A stretch of 64,000 nt of DNA from G965116155 sp965116155 (GCA_965116155.1 OZ220488.1:1178001-1242000); one strand, 5' to 3'; shown: positions 15,579 through 24,591, counted from the first letter of the stretch. Translations and numbers: made by a program. The notes: generated by a model from the letters alone, not told the origin.

Positions 15579-17684
15579 ATGCTTGCAAGGGGCAATCTGT
15601 TAGTCATGCTAAAATCCAAACTTTTAAATACCTTAAATCGTTTTCAGCAAAAGCTCAAAGCCGGTAGCAACTTAACAGCGCAAGAGAGGAGCGCATTAAA
15701 AAAAATTAGCTTGCAGGCTATTCGTGAGCCTTTGCCTCAAAGCGAGTTTATCGTGCTGAAGGCTATACACGATGTTTTATATCATGTAAAAAGTGGCCCC
15801 ATCATTGATGACGCCCAGTACGACACCTTGGTTAAGCTTTTAACTAAAACAACACCTATTGCGCCCTTGGGGGCGACGTTTAAAAAAATCCCCCACATGC
15901 TACCTATGCTGTCTTTGCAAAATTGCCACAACAGTGAGGAGTTTTTAGACTTTGACACGCGCTTAAGGCGTGCTCTTAAAACGGATGACGCTTTAGAGTA
16001 TATGTGTGAGCCCAAACTAGACGGCATAGCGGTGGAGCTTATTTACCAGGGTGGCGTACTCGTGCAAGCTCTCACCCGTGGTGATGGCAAGGTGGGTGAG
16101 GATATAACCGCAAATATTAAAAGCATTAAAAATGTTCCGCAAAAAATTGCGCCCCTGCTAAGCGTAACCAACAAAACCACGCGCCTAGAGGTGCGGGGTG
16201 AGGTTATCATGCTAAAAAAAGATTTTGGGCAACTTAACCTTACATATAAAACAGCAGGCAAAAAGCTTTTAGCGAATGCTCGCAATGCCGCAGCGGGCAG
16301 CTTAAGGCAATTGGACGCCAACATAACCGCCCAAAGGCCACTGAGATTTTATGCCTATTCCCATGGCGAGCATAGCACTAATTGCAAAACCCAAAAAGAG
16401 TGGCTAAAAAAACTAAAAGGCTGGGGCTTTTGTGTTGCAAAGGAGCACAAGCTATGCCGCTCTCATGATGCGGTGTTGGAGTTTTGTAAAAGCATAGAAA
16501 GCGCGCGTCACAGTTTAGCGTACGACACAGACGGCGTTGTAATAAAACTTAATGATTTTACTTTGCAAAAGCAACTTGGCAACACCAACCGGCACCCTCG
16601 GTGGGCAGTGGCTTTTAAGTTTAGCCCCTCTATTGCAATAACGCGCATTAAAGACATTAAAATTCAGATAGGGCGCACGGGCATTGTGACTCCCGTGGCT
16701 TATTTAGAAAGTGTCAATGTGGGTGGCGTAAACGTGACCCATGCTAGCTTGCATAATGCCGAAGAGGTCGCAAGGCTCGATGTGCGCGTGGGAGACTATG
16801 TGCATATTAAGCGCGCAGGCGATGTGATCCCTAAAGTAATAGGCGTGCTACTAAAACGCCGCCCATCCCGGACTCAAAAATTCCAAATGCCTAACAAGTG
16901 CTCCATTTGCAGCTCTGATCTCTCTGCAAATGAAGGCCGGGTGGGAGTGTACTGTATGAATCCTTTGTGTGATGGTGTGGCGCTGGAAAAGCTAAGGCAC
17001 TTTGTATCGCGCAAAGCCCTCAATATTGAAGGCTTGGGCCCTAAGATTTTAAAACAGCTTTTTGATGCAAAACTCGTGCGCCGCGCATCAGATATTTACA
17101 AACTAACTGACGCGCAACTAAGAGCCTTACAAGGTTTGGGGGATCTTAGTGCTAAAAAGCTTTCAGACAGTATAGAAAAAAGCAAAGATGTTGCATTTGA
17201 TAAATTTATTTACTCCCTGGGCTTGCCGCTTGTAGGGGAGCGGAACGCCCAAGTACTAGCTGAGCACTTTAGACTGCCCGAGCAATTACTGTGTGCAAAA
17301 GAGGATGAGCTATTGGCGCTTTCTGACATTGGGCCCGGTGTGGCAAAAAGTATTCTGCAAGCTTTTAAAAACACAGAGTTTGCTAAAGAGTACCAGGCCC
17401 TTGTGGGTGCACTTAAAATAAAAGAAGTCACTCCAGCAGCTGGCGCCTCTGGTGCTTCGGGCCCTAAGGCTGCCTTGACAGGCACAATGCCCGTGCCGCG
17501 TGTTGCAGCAAAAGCGCAGCTTTTAGGGCAAGGCATTAGGGTCCAAAGTAGTGTTAGCGCGCGAACGGACTATCTTATTTGTGGCAAATCTCCTAGCGCT
17601 CAAAAAGTGGCAAAAGCTAAAACATTAGGGATACCAATAATAGACGCGCAAGAGTGGGACGGCAGTAGCGCGCTCTTACCTTAG
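15579..17684 (+). CDS. ligA: NAD-dependent DNA ligase LigA
   Basis: Seals nicks in replication and repair using NAD+. Domains in order are an Ia-like N-terminal region with YHV...IDDAQYD, an adenylation domain with the catalytic lysine in CEPKLDG (about 146), the OB fold, a four-cysteine zinc finger (CSICSSDL...CMNPLC), HhH repeats and a C-terminal BRCT (about 620-700). The N-terminus is somewhat longer than usual; ATG 15606 is an alternative start. The last 9 bases overlap convergent truA. Confidence 0.95.
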   Translation: MLARGNLLVMLKSKLLNTLNRFQQKLKAGSNLTAQERSALKKISLQAIREPLPQSEFIVLKAIHDVLYHVKSGPIIDDAQYDTLVKLLTKTTPIAPLGATFKKIPHMLPMLSLQNCHNSEEFLDFDTRLRRALKTDDALEYMCEPKLDGIAVELIYQGGVLVQALTRGDGKVGEDITANIKSIKNVPQKIAPLLSVTNKTTRLEVRGEVIMLKKDFGQLNLTYKTAGKKLLANARNAAAGSLRQLDANITAQRPLRFYAYSHGEHSTNCKTQKEWLKKLKGWGFCVAKEHKLCRSHDAVLEFCKSIESARHSLAYDTDGVVIKLNDFTLQKQLGNTNRHPRWAVAFKFSPSIAITRIKDIKIQIGRTGIVTPVAYLESVNVGGVNVTHASLHNAEEVARLDVRVGDYVHIKRAGDVIPKVIGVLLKRRPSRTQKFQMPNKCSICSSDLSANEGRVGVYCMNPLCDGVALEKLRHFVSRKALNIEGLGPKILKQLFDAKLVRRASDIYKLTDAQLRALQGLGDLSAKKLSDSIEKSKDVAFDKFIYSLGLPLVGERNAQVLAEHFRLPEQLLCAKEDELLALSDIGPGVAKSILQAFKNTEFAKEYQALVGALKIKEVTPAAGASGASGPKAALTGTMPVPRVAAKAQLLGQGIRVQSSVSARTDYLICGKSPSAQKVAKAKTLGIPIIDAQEWDGSSALLP

Positions 17685-18494
17685 GCGCTGCCATTTAGCT
17701 GGTGGGTAGTGCACCCTATGCAAAACCAAGCCCTTAGCAGGCGCTGTAACAAGGGCCGCGGTGCGGGTTTGGGCTTTTATTATTTGGGTTATGTCTTTTG
17801 ATAACTTAGCGGCAAGAGCCGCCTTGGTGTAGCAGTTGGTTTTGGTAGCCCTGATATAAAGATCCCACTTGGTGCCTACAATATTGCGCACCATTTGTTT
17901 TAAAAAGGCATCTCCCCTTATGATAAACTCTATCTCTTGGCTACCTGAATGGCGCCAGTGGGCGGATATAATTTTGCGCACAGAGCTTTTAACTAAAGAG
18001 CCCGATGTTTGAAAGCTTTTAAAGTTTTTCTTGCCGCATAGGCTTTTGGCAAAAGTGTTTAAAACATCTAAATCTGGCAAAGTGCGCCCCGCTTGCACCC
18101 ATGAAAAAGGCTGCCCAAAAGGGTCGTGGCAAAATAGCATTTTATAGCGGTACTCTTTAAACAGCGCTGTATTGAGGGCGCAAAAAGTTTTTGGCACGAG
18201 CCAAGCTTTTTTGATGCAAATGTCTTTGGGAAGTAAGCTATTAAGGGCTGTGACGATGCGGTATCTATTAAGCGTGTGTGCCTCTAGGTTGGGGATTTCT
18301 GCATGGCACACTTGGGCCCTTGCATGCACGCCGGCATCGGTTCTTCCGGCACCGCGCGTATAAACATGGGTACAAAATAGTTTTTTTAAAGCCTGCTCTA
18401 GTTGCGATTGCACGGTTTGGGTTGTGTGTTTTTGCTTTTGCCACCCCTGGTATGCACTGCCTACATAGGCGAGCTCTAGCTTCAAGCGGGCCAT
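17676..18494 (-). CDS. truA: tRNA pseudouridine(38-40) synthase TruA
   Basis: Isomerises uridines 38-40 in the tRNA anticodon arm. The catalytic aspartate lies in GAGRTDAGVHARAQ (about 58). The other TruA blocks are ELAYVGSAYQGWQKQ, ALNSLLPKDI, EYRYKM and FLKQMVRNIVG. The 272 residues fit the family. Its start lies 4 bases from the stop of the MFS-rhodanese gene on the same strand, so they are probably one transcript. Confidence 0.93.
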   Translation of the reverse strand: MARLKLELAYVGSAYQGWQKQKHTTQTVQSQLEQALKKLFCTHVYTRGAGRTDAGVHARAQVCHAEIPNLEAHTLNRYRIVTALNSLLPKDICIKKAWLVPKTFCALNTALFKEYRYKMLFCHDPFGQPFSWVQAGRTLPDLDVLNTFAKSLCGKKNFKSFQTSGSLVKSSVRKIISAHWRHSGSQEIEFIIRGDAFLKQMVRNIVGTKWDLYIRATKTNCYTKAALAAKLSKDITQIIKAQTRTAALVTAPAKGLVLHRVHYPPAKWQRLR

Positions 18495-18498
18495 GCTG

Positions 18499-20091
18499 TT
18501 AGCCTAGGCTATTAAGCCCGCCTCGCAAAACACATACATTGTTATAGCCTTTGTTTGATAAAATGTGTGCCACGCGCTTGGACCTTTCGCCTGTATCGCA
18601 AAAAAGCACAAAAGGCGTAGTATGGTCTGGGTGGGCGTGCTCTGCTTGCGTTAGAGACTCGGTGTGGTTTTTTAAAATCTTGGCTCTTTTAAATAATGGC
18701 TCTATCCAGTCGAGAGCAGGTTTTGTATGGTCGTTGGTAGTGGGTGTTTTTTCAAAGCAAGTGCAATTAAAAGCTACAAAGGGCACTTCGTGTTTAATGA
18801 GGTTTTTTAACTGAAACTCCCCTATAAAAACGCATGCATCGGGTTGGACGCTCTTTAATTCGTCCCCTAGAAATTGGGGTAATTTTTTATAAATGGACCA
18901 CAGCACACCAAAGCCTACGAGGCTTAACACTGCCCCTCCCCACAAAGGCGCAGAAGGGTTTAGGTGCTGGTACAGCATGCCGCCTCCCAACGGGCCTGCA
19001 ATTCGCGCTAGGGCGCTTACACGCTGCTGTATGCCGATGGCGGCGCCTGTGTTTTTGTCTTTTGCAAGCTGGCTAGATATGCCCGTAATACAAGGCAAAA
19101 TAAACCCGTGCCCCATAGCGGCTAAACTGCCACCAATACCTAAAAGCCACAAACTGTTAAAGGGGCCAGCGCACGCTAACACACCTAGAGCCACGGCAAA
19201 GAGCACAAAACTGGGTAGCGCCACCTGGCGCTCAGAAAACACCTTCAGCAGCCTTCGCACAATATAGCCCTGCGCTAAAACCATAACCAAGCCTACATAG
19301 GCAAAGCACAGGCTGCTAGTGGCAAGGCTCATTTGGAAGAACTCTTTTAAATACAAAAAAAACGTAGCCTCCATAGCAGCCATGCCTAAAGCATAAAAAG
19401 CAAAAGCCGTTAACAAGGTGCCTGCAATGGGGGATTTAAAAACCTGCGCCATACTGCGTGATGCTTTATAGGATTTTTGGTTTTTATCTAAAAGAGTTTC
19501 AGGGAGCTTAAAATAAGCAAACAGCACATTGACCAATGCCACCCCTGCACCCACTAAGGCTACAAAGTGCTTTCCAAAAGGAGGCGCTTGGCCTAGTGTG
19601 TTGCCTATTGTTGCAACTCCCGCCCCCGTGGCAGCGCCACACACAAAACCTAAGCCCATAACGGCTCCTACCAAGCCTGCAGCGCGTGCTTTTTGCACTC
19701 CGGATCTTCCATCGCCTACGCTTACAAAAGCCGTTGCCACTGTAGCGCTAAATAGCCCTGCCAGAACGCGCGACAAAAACAAAACCACAAGGTTATAAGA
19801 CCATGCAAAGAGCAAGTGCCCAAAAACCGCTCCCCCAAGGCTGAACAGTAAAATAGGCCTGCGGCCCAAGCGATCGCTTAGCCGGCCCCAAAATGGGGCG
19901 CACAAAAACTGCACCACCGAGTAAATAGAAATCAAGCACCCCACCAAAAGGGCGCTGGCGCCTAAGTCTTTGGCGATGTACGTGTTAAGGGGAATGACCA
20001 TCCCAAAGCTCAGAAAATCTAAGCCCACCACGCCCAAGACAGCTGATATAGGGGTGGTGCCAGAATTCCGGTTAGAGCTTAAAGGTCTCAC
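18499..20091 (-). CDS. MFS transporter fused to a C-terminal rhodanese domain
   Basis: The first 400 residues form a 12-helix major-facilitator carrier of the drug:H+ antiporter/TetA type, with the loop 2-3 signature GRLSDRLGRRP. From about 413 to 530 follows a soluble rhodanese-like domain with active-site loop LFCDTGERSKR (Cys498) and the final CVLRGGLNSLG. The GTG start at 20091 is preceded by AAGG and sits in the loop of a small hairpin. Substrate unknown: the fusion suggests sulphur chemistry linked to transport, but that is inference. It is followed after 4 bases by truA. Confidence 0.88.
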   Translation of the reverse strand: MRPLSSNRNSGTTPISAVLGVVGLDFLSFGMVIPLNTYIAKDLGASALLVGCLISIYSVVQFLCAPFWGRLSDRLGRRPILLFSLGGAVFGHLLFAWSYNLVVLFLSRVLAGLFSATVATAFVSVGDGRSGVQKARAAGLVGAVMGLGFVCGAATGAGVATIGNTLGQAPPFGKHFVALVGAGVALVNVLFAYFKLPETLLDKNQKSYKASRSMAQVFKSPIAGTLLTAFAFYALGMAAMEATFFLYLKEFFQMSLATSSLCFAYVGLVMVLAQGYIVRRLLKVFSERQVALPSFVLFAVALGVLACAGPFNSLWLLGIGGSLAAMGHGFILPCITGISSQLAKDKNTGAAIGIQQRVSALARIAGPLGGGMLYQHLNPSAPLWGGAVLSLVGFGVLWSIYKKLPQFLGDELKSVQPDACVFIGEFQLKNLIKHEVPFVAFNCTCFEKTPTTNDHTKPALDWIEPLFKRAKILKNHTESLTQAEHAHPDHTTPFVLFCDTGERSKRVAHILSNKGYNNVCVLRGGLNSLG

Positions 20092-20099
20092 AAGACCTT
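20082..20099 (-). promoter_or_regulatory. Hairpin occluding the ribosome site of the MFS-rhodanese gene
   Basis: On the mRNA strand AAGGTCT and AGACCTT pair perfectly around the four-base loop TGTG, which contains the GTG start; the 5' arm contains the AAGG ribosome-binding sequence. This could limit translation. Confidence 0.4.
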
Positions 20100-20115
20100 C
20101 TAGATACCATGCTCG

Positions 20116-20628
20116 TTAAAAAAAGAAAACCACGTAACTGGCCCAAGCAAAAAACAACCCGACAGCGTAGGGTATTTTGTGCAGCGCTGCTGGGGGGCTT
20201 TTTTTAGGGTTTTTTAAAATGGCGGCCATGTTTTTTGCCACCTGCCCCAGCTGTCCATCTAGAGTGGCTTTGATTGCGCCAAGTAAACCGCTCCAAAGCA
20301 ATGCCGCAACAAATACCCATACGCTGTTCCAAGGGGTAAGAGCGAAAGAAAAAGCCACAAAAAACTTAGCATCCCCCCCGCCCATAATCTTTAAAAAAAA
20401 CATGGGCGTGGCCAGCAAAAAAGCAACAAGGGCGGCCAAGCCACCTAAGGCCAGGGCCTGCAGGCCACCAAAAAAAAATTGCGAAACAATCCCACCTACC
20501 AAGGTGCTAATTACAAGCGCGTTGCTGATGGAGCGGCTTTTAATATCCTGCCAAACTGCTGCCAGAATAAAGCTACTGGGCACTAAAAAAGGCCCCCACT
20601 CTTTTGATAAAAACAAAAATTCTGCCAT
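20116..20628 (-). CDS. Prepilin peptidase, A24 family (TadV/CpaA-like)
   Basis: Inner-membrane aspartyl protease that cleaves Flp/TadE-type prepilins. The 170-residue protein keeps both catalytic aspartates, in WQDIKSRSISN and in MGGGDAKF, with several transmembrane helices. It lacks the N-terminal methylase region, as in TadV/CpaA. The ATG at 20628 lies back to back with the divergent pilin-like genes, its likely substrates. Confidence 0.9.
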   Translation of the reverse strand: MAEFLFLSKEWGPFLVPSSFILAAVWQDIKSRSISNALVISTLVGGIVSQFFFGGLQALALGGLAALVAFLLATPMFFLKIMGGGDAKFFVAFSFALTPWNSVWVFVAALLWSGLLGAIKATLDGQLGQVAKNMAAILKNPKKSPPAALHKIPYAVGLFFAWASYVVFFF

Positions 20629-20668
20629 GGATTTTTATGCAGGTGCATCCGATAAACTAAACACCTAC

Positions 20669-20965
20669 ATGCATCACAATACGTCACATAACAAGGGCCA
20701 GGCAATAGTAGAGGCCGTGTTGCTTTTGGTCCTGTTTATTTCGGCGGCGCTTCTTGTGCAAAGCGCCTTTAGGGAGCGTGGGTTTTTGAGCCGCATTATT
20801 GGCGCTCCATGGACTAGCATAAAGTCCATGGTCGAAAAAGCCTCTTGGAGCCCCAAGGCCCTGCATCCCAATCATACCGATATGCATACGTCTACGGACC
20901 CTAAAAAAGTGGACTGGGAAGAGGCAGAAGAATCTCTGCCACAGGTTTTACTTAAACAGTTATAA
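20669..20965 (+). CDS. Small TadE/Flp-like pilin subunit
   Basis: 98 residues with the class III prepilin signature HNKGQAIVEAVLLLVL: positive charge, Gly cleavage site, Glu five residues after the cut, then a hydrophobic helix. An in-frame ATG at 20627 would add 14 residues and overlap the divergent peptidase start. It is first of three pilin-like genes in a row. Major Flp pilins are usually shorter, so it may be a minor pseudopilin. Confidence 0.75.
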   Translation: MHHNTSHNKGQAIVEAVLLLVLFISAALLVQSAFRERGFLSRIIGAPWTSIKSMVEKASWSPKALHPNHTDMHTSTDPKKVDWEEAEESLPQVLLKQL

Positions 20966-20983
20966 ATAAAAAAGGCCACACAG

Positions 20984-21607
20984 ATGTTAAAGCCATTAAA
21001 AAGCGCTGCCGGATTTTTGAGTGTGGATTTTTTGTTTGGCTTTTTTTTAGTGTTTATGTTTGTGATGGTGTTTTTTGTTTTAAGTTTTAGTGTGGTAGCG
21101 TTTCAAATTGGGCAGTATGTTTGTTTTTCTAGTGCAAGGGCTTATTTTGCAGCGGGAGAATCACAAGAGGCACAAAAAAACGCAGCCCGCGAGAAGTTTC
21201 GCGCCCTTATGAGGTCAAGGGCTTTAAGGGGTATGTTCCATGCTGAAAAAGACTGGTTCGTTGCGGGGCCAGTAGAAATTGGGGTGGATCAGTCACAAGC
21301 ATTTAACGAGTCTAATCCGAGTCATTTGTTTTATGGCGTGGGGTTTAAGCTTAATGCCAAGGCTTTAGGGGTTAGGATTCCTGGCTACGGAGGCGAAGTG
21401 GAGCCGGCACAAAATTCCAAAGAGGGTTTTGTGGTGAGGATTTTTGCATTTTTATCCCGTGAGGTTTCTAAAGAAGAGTGCACCAAGTTTAATGCAGCCC
21501 GCTGGAGCCGCGTGATAAATTTTAGCGAGTTTCAAGCGTTGCAGTCTTTTTTGCCCAGCCAGTTGCCTGCTGATCAGGTAGCGTCTTGGGGGGATAATGG
21601 CTGCTAA
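20984..21607 (+). CDS. TadE/TadG-like pseudopilin
   Basis: 207 residues; the N-terminus KSAAGFLSVDFLFGFFLVFM looks like a class III leader with Asp in place of the usual Glu5, followed by a long hydrophobic helix and a soluble domain with no family I recognise. It starts 18 bases after the previous pilin-like gene and overlaps the next by 11 bases, so the three are surely co-transcribed. The assignment rests on leader type and context. Confidence 0.7.
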   Translation: MLKPLKSAAGFLSVDFLFGFFLVFMFVMVFFVLSFSVVAFQIGQYVCFSSARAYFAAGESQEAQKNAAREKFRALMRSRALRGMFHAEKDWFVAGPVEIGVDQSQAFNESNPSHLFYGVGFKLNAKALGVRIPGYGGEVEPAQNSKEGFVVRIFAFLSREVSKEECTKFNAARWSRVINFSEFQALQSFLPSQLPADQVASWGDNGC

Positions 21608-22109
21608 AAAATTTAAACACAGCGAGCGCGGCATGGCATCGGTAGAGGTTCTGCCGCTGATTATTATGTTTGTTGTGCTGATGTTTTTTGCATTAGGTTT
21701 TTTTGGCGTTATCCATACTGGGGTCTTGTATGGCATACATGCCCGTACGTATGCTTTTGAGTCTTTGCGGAACCGTGCGTATTATGTGTATTTGCGGGAT
21801 GCTCCTTTGGTGGATATTGATAACCCACAAGAGTACAAGCCAATATATTACACAGATACAGGGCATAGGCTCCATGGGATAGGGGCGTATTATGGTGGAG
21901 ATGCTAAGCTGCGAGCCACGGCCCGGCCGATTAAGTTAGGCACTAGCTTGCGCAGGCCTCCTTTGGGCGGTGTGAGTTTGCACAATGATACCCACAATGT
22001 ATCGCGTTCTTGGGAGCGTGCTGATAATCTCAAGGTAGACCCTGTTTGGGTTATGATCCAACATGGCATCTGCATGAACGCCGCCTGCATTAGCGAACTA
22101 GAAAACTAG
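21597..22109 (+). CDS. TadE-like pseudopilin
   Basis: 170 residues with leader SERGMASVEVLPLIIMF (Gly-Met cleavage site, Glu5) and one transmembrane helix, then a soluble domain ending with two cysteines (GICMNAACISE). Third and last gene of the pilin-like set. Overlap with the preceding gene suggests translational coupling. A strong hairpin pair follows the stop. Confidence 0.75.
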   Translation: MAAKKFKHSERGMASVEVLPLIIMFVVLMFFALGFFGVIHTGVLYGIHARTYAFESLRNRAYYVYLRDAPLVDIDNPQEYKPIYYTDTGHRLHGIGAYYGGDAKLRATARPIKLGTSLRRPPLGGVSLHNDTHNVSRSWERADNLKVDPVWVMIQHGICMNAACISELEN

Positions 22110-22140
22110 TTGCACACTATGATTCCCTAGCGCCTTAGCA

Positions 22141-22215
22141 ACTGGCATATGCCAGTCACAAGGGCTGATTAGTCAGATTCCCTCCAAGTGCACTTGTTGT
22201 GGTGCACTAGGGGGG
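22141..22215 (+). terminator. Hairpins between the pilin genes and ankyrin gene
   Basis: The perfect 16-base palindrome ACTGGCATATGCCAGT (22141-22156) is followed by a 14-pair stem CCCTCCAAGTGCAC/GTGCACTAGGGGGG (22180-22193/22202-22215). No U-run follows, so intrinsic termination is uncertain; it separates convergent genes. Confidence 0.45.
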
Positions 22216-22229
22216 TGAAGCCTGTAGAG

Positions 22230-23036
22230 TTACTGCGCGTGTCTGGCACCTTGTGCTGAGCGCGAGCTTGGAGCACTGTGCGCACCGTCACCAGTTGGAG
22301 TATGCGACGAACAGCCATTTAAAGCATTGGGGTGGCGGTAGTAGGAGTGTGCTGGCCCACACTTCTGCGAGCACCGTAGGCGGCCCATTGCGGTGTGGGT
22401 GCCTTTACATCTTTTTGTGCACTTGTCATATGCTGCCTGGAGCATACTAGTAACTTGGCTTTTAGTTTTAGCGTTGTGTTCAATTGAGAAATCTGCAGCT
22501 GTTTTACCATCTTCATAGAGCTTGTTAATATCAGCGCCCTTTTCAAGAAGAAGCCTTACATTATTGGGGTTTGCTTTTGATTTCTCTGGCCACTGATCCG
22601 AGCCAGCTTTTGCATCTGCTGCGCGCATAAGGGCCGTGGTGCCGTATGGGTCAGCAATAGCATTGACGTCAGCGCCTTTTTCTAGCAAGAGCTTTATCAT
22701 TTCTTCACCGTTCGGATTATTTGCAACCCACATAAGGGGCGTCATATTGAATCCGTCTTTGGTGTTTACGTCAACACCCATTGATAAAAAGTGCTTTACT
22801 ATGTCTATGTGGCCTTTTTCTACAGCCCAATGTAGGGCTGTGCCCTGAAAACTGCGCTTATTCCCATTCTGCATGGTTGGACTTTGTCCCTGTGCAATAA
22901 GTTGTTTTACTTCTGCTAGGTCGCCCTTTTGTGCAGCTGCTATAAGCGCATCGGAAACTTTTCTATTGGCAAATACATTTGTTGCAAAAGCTAAGCTCAG
23001 TACTACTAGGCATAAAGTAATTGTTAGGTTTTTCAT
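22230..23036 (-). CDS. Exported ankyrin-repeat protein with Cys/His-rich tail
   Basis: ATG 23036 has AGGAG seven bases upstream. A signal peptide (about 1-23, ending VFANR) is followed by four to five ankyrin units (DALIAAAQKGDLAEVKQLIA, TALHWAVEKGHIDIVKHFL, TPLMWV, TALMRAAD). The last 60 residues carry five cysteines and many histidines and serines (CTKRCKG, RCSQKCG), not part of the repeats. Probably a periplasmic interaction protein. It is unlike the 13.4 kb ankyrin gene in repeat type. Confidence 0.85.
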   Translation of the reverse strand: MKNLTITLCLVVLSLAFATNVFANRKVSDALIAAAQKGDLAEVKQLIAQGQSPTMQNGNKRSFQGTALHWAVEKGHIDIVKHFLSMGVDVNTKDGFNMTPLMWVANNPNGEEMIKLLLEKGADVNAIADPYGTTALMRAADAKAGSDQWPEKSKANPNNVRLLLEKGADINKLYEDGKTAADFSIEHNAKTKSQVTSMLQAAYDKCTKRCKGTHTAMGRLRCSQKCGPAHSYYRHPNALNGCSSHTPTGDGAHSAPSSRSAQGARHAQ

Positions 23037-23095
23037 GGTAGGTCTCCTGTTTTTTTGTGATCTATGTATGTAGTCAATCTATGCTAGGAACATTG

Positions 23096-23306
23096 GGCTA
23101 GCGCTCTAGCTTGGTGTCTACTCAATGCGTGAGGCTTTGACGGAAGCGCGTTCGCTTCTGGCCTTTGGCCCTTCGCTACAGTGCGTAGACTCCTTATAGG
23201 CCGCCCAAAATTCTGTGGGACGCTTGGCACCTTGATGGCCGCCCCTCTTTGAGGGGCTATCAGGATGCCGCCGCTTTATCCCAGAATTTTGGACTAGCGC
23301 TCTAAA
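23096..23306 (-). repeat. Full-length nested-palindrome unit, reverse orientation
   Basis: Contains ACTCAATGCGTGAGGCTTTG, a small hairpin GGAAGCG/CGCTTC, CCTTATAGGCCGCC, outer arms CCAAAATTCTGTGGGA/CCCAGAATTTTGG (23205-23220/23280-23292), an inner CTTGAT/ATCAGG stem with a GCCCCT/AGGGGC tip, and ends CTAGCGCTCTAA. Confidence 0.8.
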
Positions 23307-23345
23307 TTTTGCTTGCGCTGCTTAAGGCGATCGCGCTAAGCCTTT

Positions 23346-23385
<40 letters not shown>

Positions 23386-23400
23386 TTTTTTCTGCCGGCG

Positions 23401-23535
23401 CGTTGATAGCTGTCTAGTTTCCCCTTTACACCTTGGGGGTTTTCGTTTGTCACCTGCCTAGCATCCCTTAAAGGGATGCAGGTGACTGCACTACCCACCC
23501 AAGGTGTAAAGGGTCCACTTTTATGCTTGCGCAAG
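23401..23535 (+). repeat. Type-2 nested palindrome, perfect 16-bp arms
   Basis: Flank ATAGCTGTCTAGTTT. Arms CCCTTTACACCTTGGG (23422-23437) and CCCAAGGTGTAAAGGG (23498-23513) pair. The inner stem CACCTGC/GCAGGTG has a CCCTTAAAGGG tip. It ends TCCACTTTTATGCTTGCGCA. Flanks match 1721-1850 while the outer arms differ. The rest of 23536-23816 shows no recognisable feature. Confidence 0.8.
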
Positions 23536-23816
23536 AAAGAAAGAAAGTTCTTTTTGTGTCTTCCGCTACACTGTGCCGCTTCCATGCATGCCCTATCGGC
23601 CCCTTGCCGCCGCAACTTTAAGCCCGCACACACTGTATCAATTTGGCAGCATCCCCCCGGCGCCCCCCATGCAAAGGACTAGTCCAATGTTCCTAGGAGG
23701 TGCCGGGCCTGCAGTTGCTTTAAGCGCATATGCAGGTTACCAGCAGGCTAATGTGCACAAGGTCAGATGATAAAAACCATGGCCAGACTGGCCTCAAAAA
23801 ACGCCTTGCCCGTGCC

Positions 23817-24178
23817 CTAACCTTTTTTGAGCCCCTCGATCTCCTCTGTAGAGAGGCCAGTGGCTTTTGCAATTATGGGGATAGAAAAACCCTCCTTCAG
23901 CATATTTGTGGCTACCGCCACACGCTCCTTAGCACGGCCTTTTTTTAAGCCTGTCTCCAAGCCCTCTACGCGGCCTTGTTTGCGGCCATCTTCTTTCCAA
24001 GGGTTGCCCATAATTTTTTCCCAATTTTCAAGAAAACTAAGGTTTTTCGCTTCGCTTGATTTTGCCATATCTAAGACCTCTTTGTAGTTCAAATTACTAA
24101 CATCTGCAATGTAGGATACAACACTTGGTAAAAGATTAATAGTATCCTCTTGGCTCAGATGATTAAGGAAGGGTCATT
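23817..24178 (-). pseudogene. Truncated Rpn-family (PD-(D/E)XK) nuclease / transposase-like C-terminus
   Basis: The 91-codon frame from ATG 24092 reads NWEKIMGNPWKEDGRKQG, then a charged GLETGLKKGRAKERV linker and IPIIAKATGLSTEEIEGLKK, the typical C-terminal tail of Rpn/PF12784 recombination-promoting nucleases. The same frame extends upstream without a start codon to a TGA at about 24178, still with family-like sequence, and the catalytic N-terminal domain is missing. A ribosome site plus ATG just upstream leads to a 4-codon frame, consistent with a deletion or frameshift. Remnant, not functional nuclease. Confidence 0.7.
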
Positions 24179-24192
24179 ACGCAGGCCTCCTA

Positions 24193-24591
24193 TTGACGAA
24201 CTGCGAGGTTTTGGCTACAGCCATTGGTGGTGTTGCGGGCGTTTTGGGTGGATTGGTTTCTACACTTACGAGATCTGTGTTTGGAATTTATAACAGAGCC
24301 TTTGCTTCGATGATGCTAATAGTAGTACCTGCCACAGTGGTAGGTGGTTCTGGTTTAGTGGGGTGTAATATAGACTCCATTCAGAAAAACGTGAGAGAAT
24401 TTTTTGCCAATGGACAAGGTGCGGTGTCGTTCTCTTTTTATCACCCTTACACAGGCGAAAAGATGGAGCAGCAGTGTTTAGCCCAGGTGCCAGTGGAATT
24501 TACAGGCTTACAGCATTCTTCGGCGCTTACGGACACACAAGCACCGTCTCCTGTGGTACAAATTTTGCCCGAAACATGCGCCTCTACCTAA
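24193..24591 (+). CDS. Hypothetical membrane-associated protein
   Basis: 133-codon frame from TTG 24193 with no clear ribosome site. It shows a glycine-rich hydrophobic segment (AIGGVAGVLGGLVSTL), a second hydrophobic stretch ending VGGSGLVGC and a soluble tail. I do not recognise a family. Sitting beside a decayed Rpn gene, it may itself be the remainder of a larger gene. It overlaps rmuC convergently by 8 bases. Confidence 0.4.
   Translation: MTNCEVLATAIGGVAGVLGGLVSTLTRSVFGIYNRAFASMMLIVVPATVVGGSGLVGCNIDSIQKNVREFFANGQGAVSFSFYHPYTGEKMEQQCLAQVPVEFTGLQHSSALTDTQAPSPVVQILPETCAST

Noticed and set aside
20177..20668. Upstream part of a 262-codon plus-strand frame
   Set aside because: Antisense to the prepilin peptidase; only the 3' part from 20627/20669 has a pilin leader.
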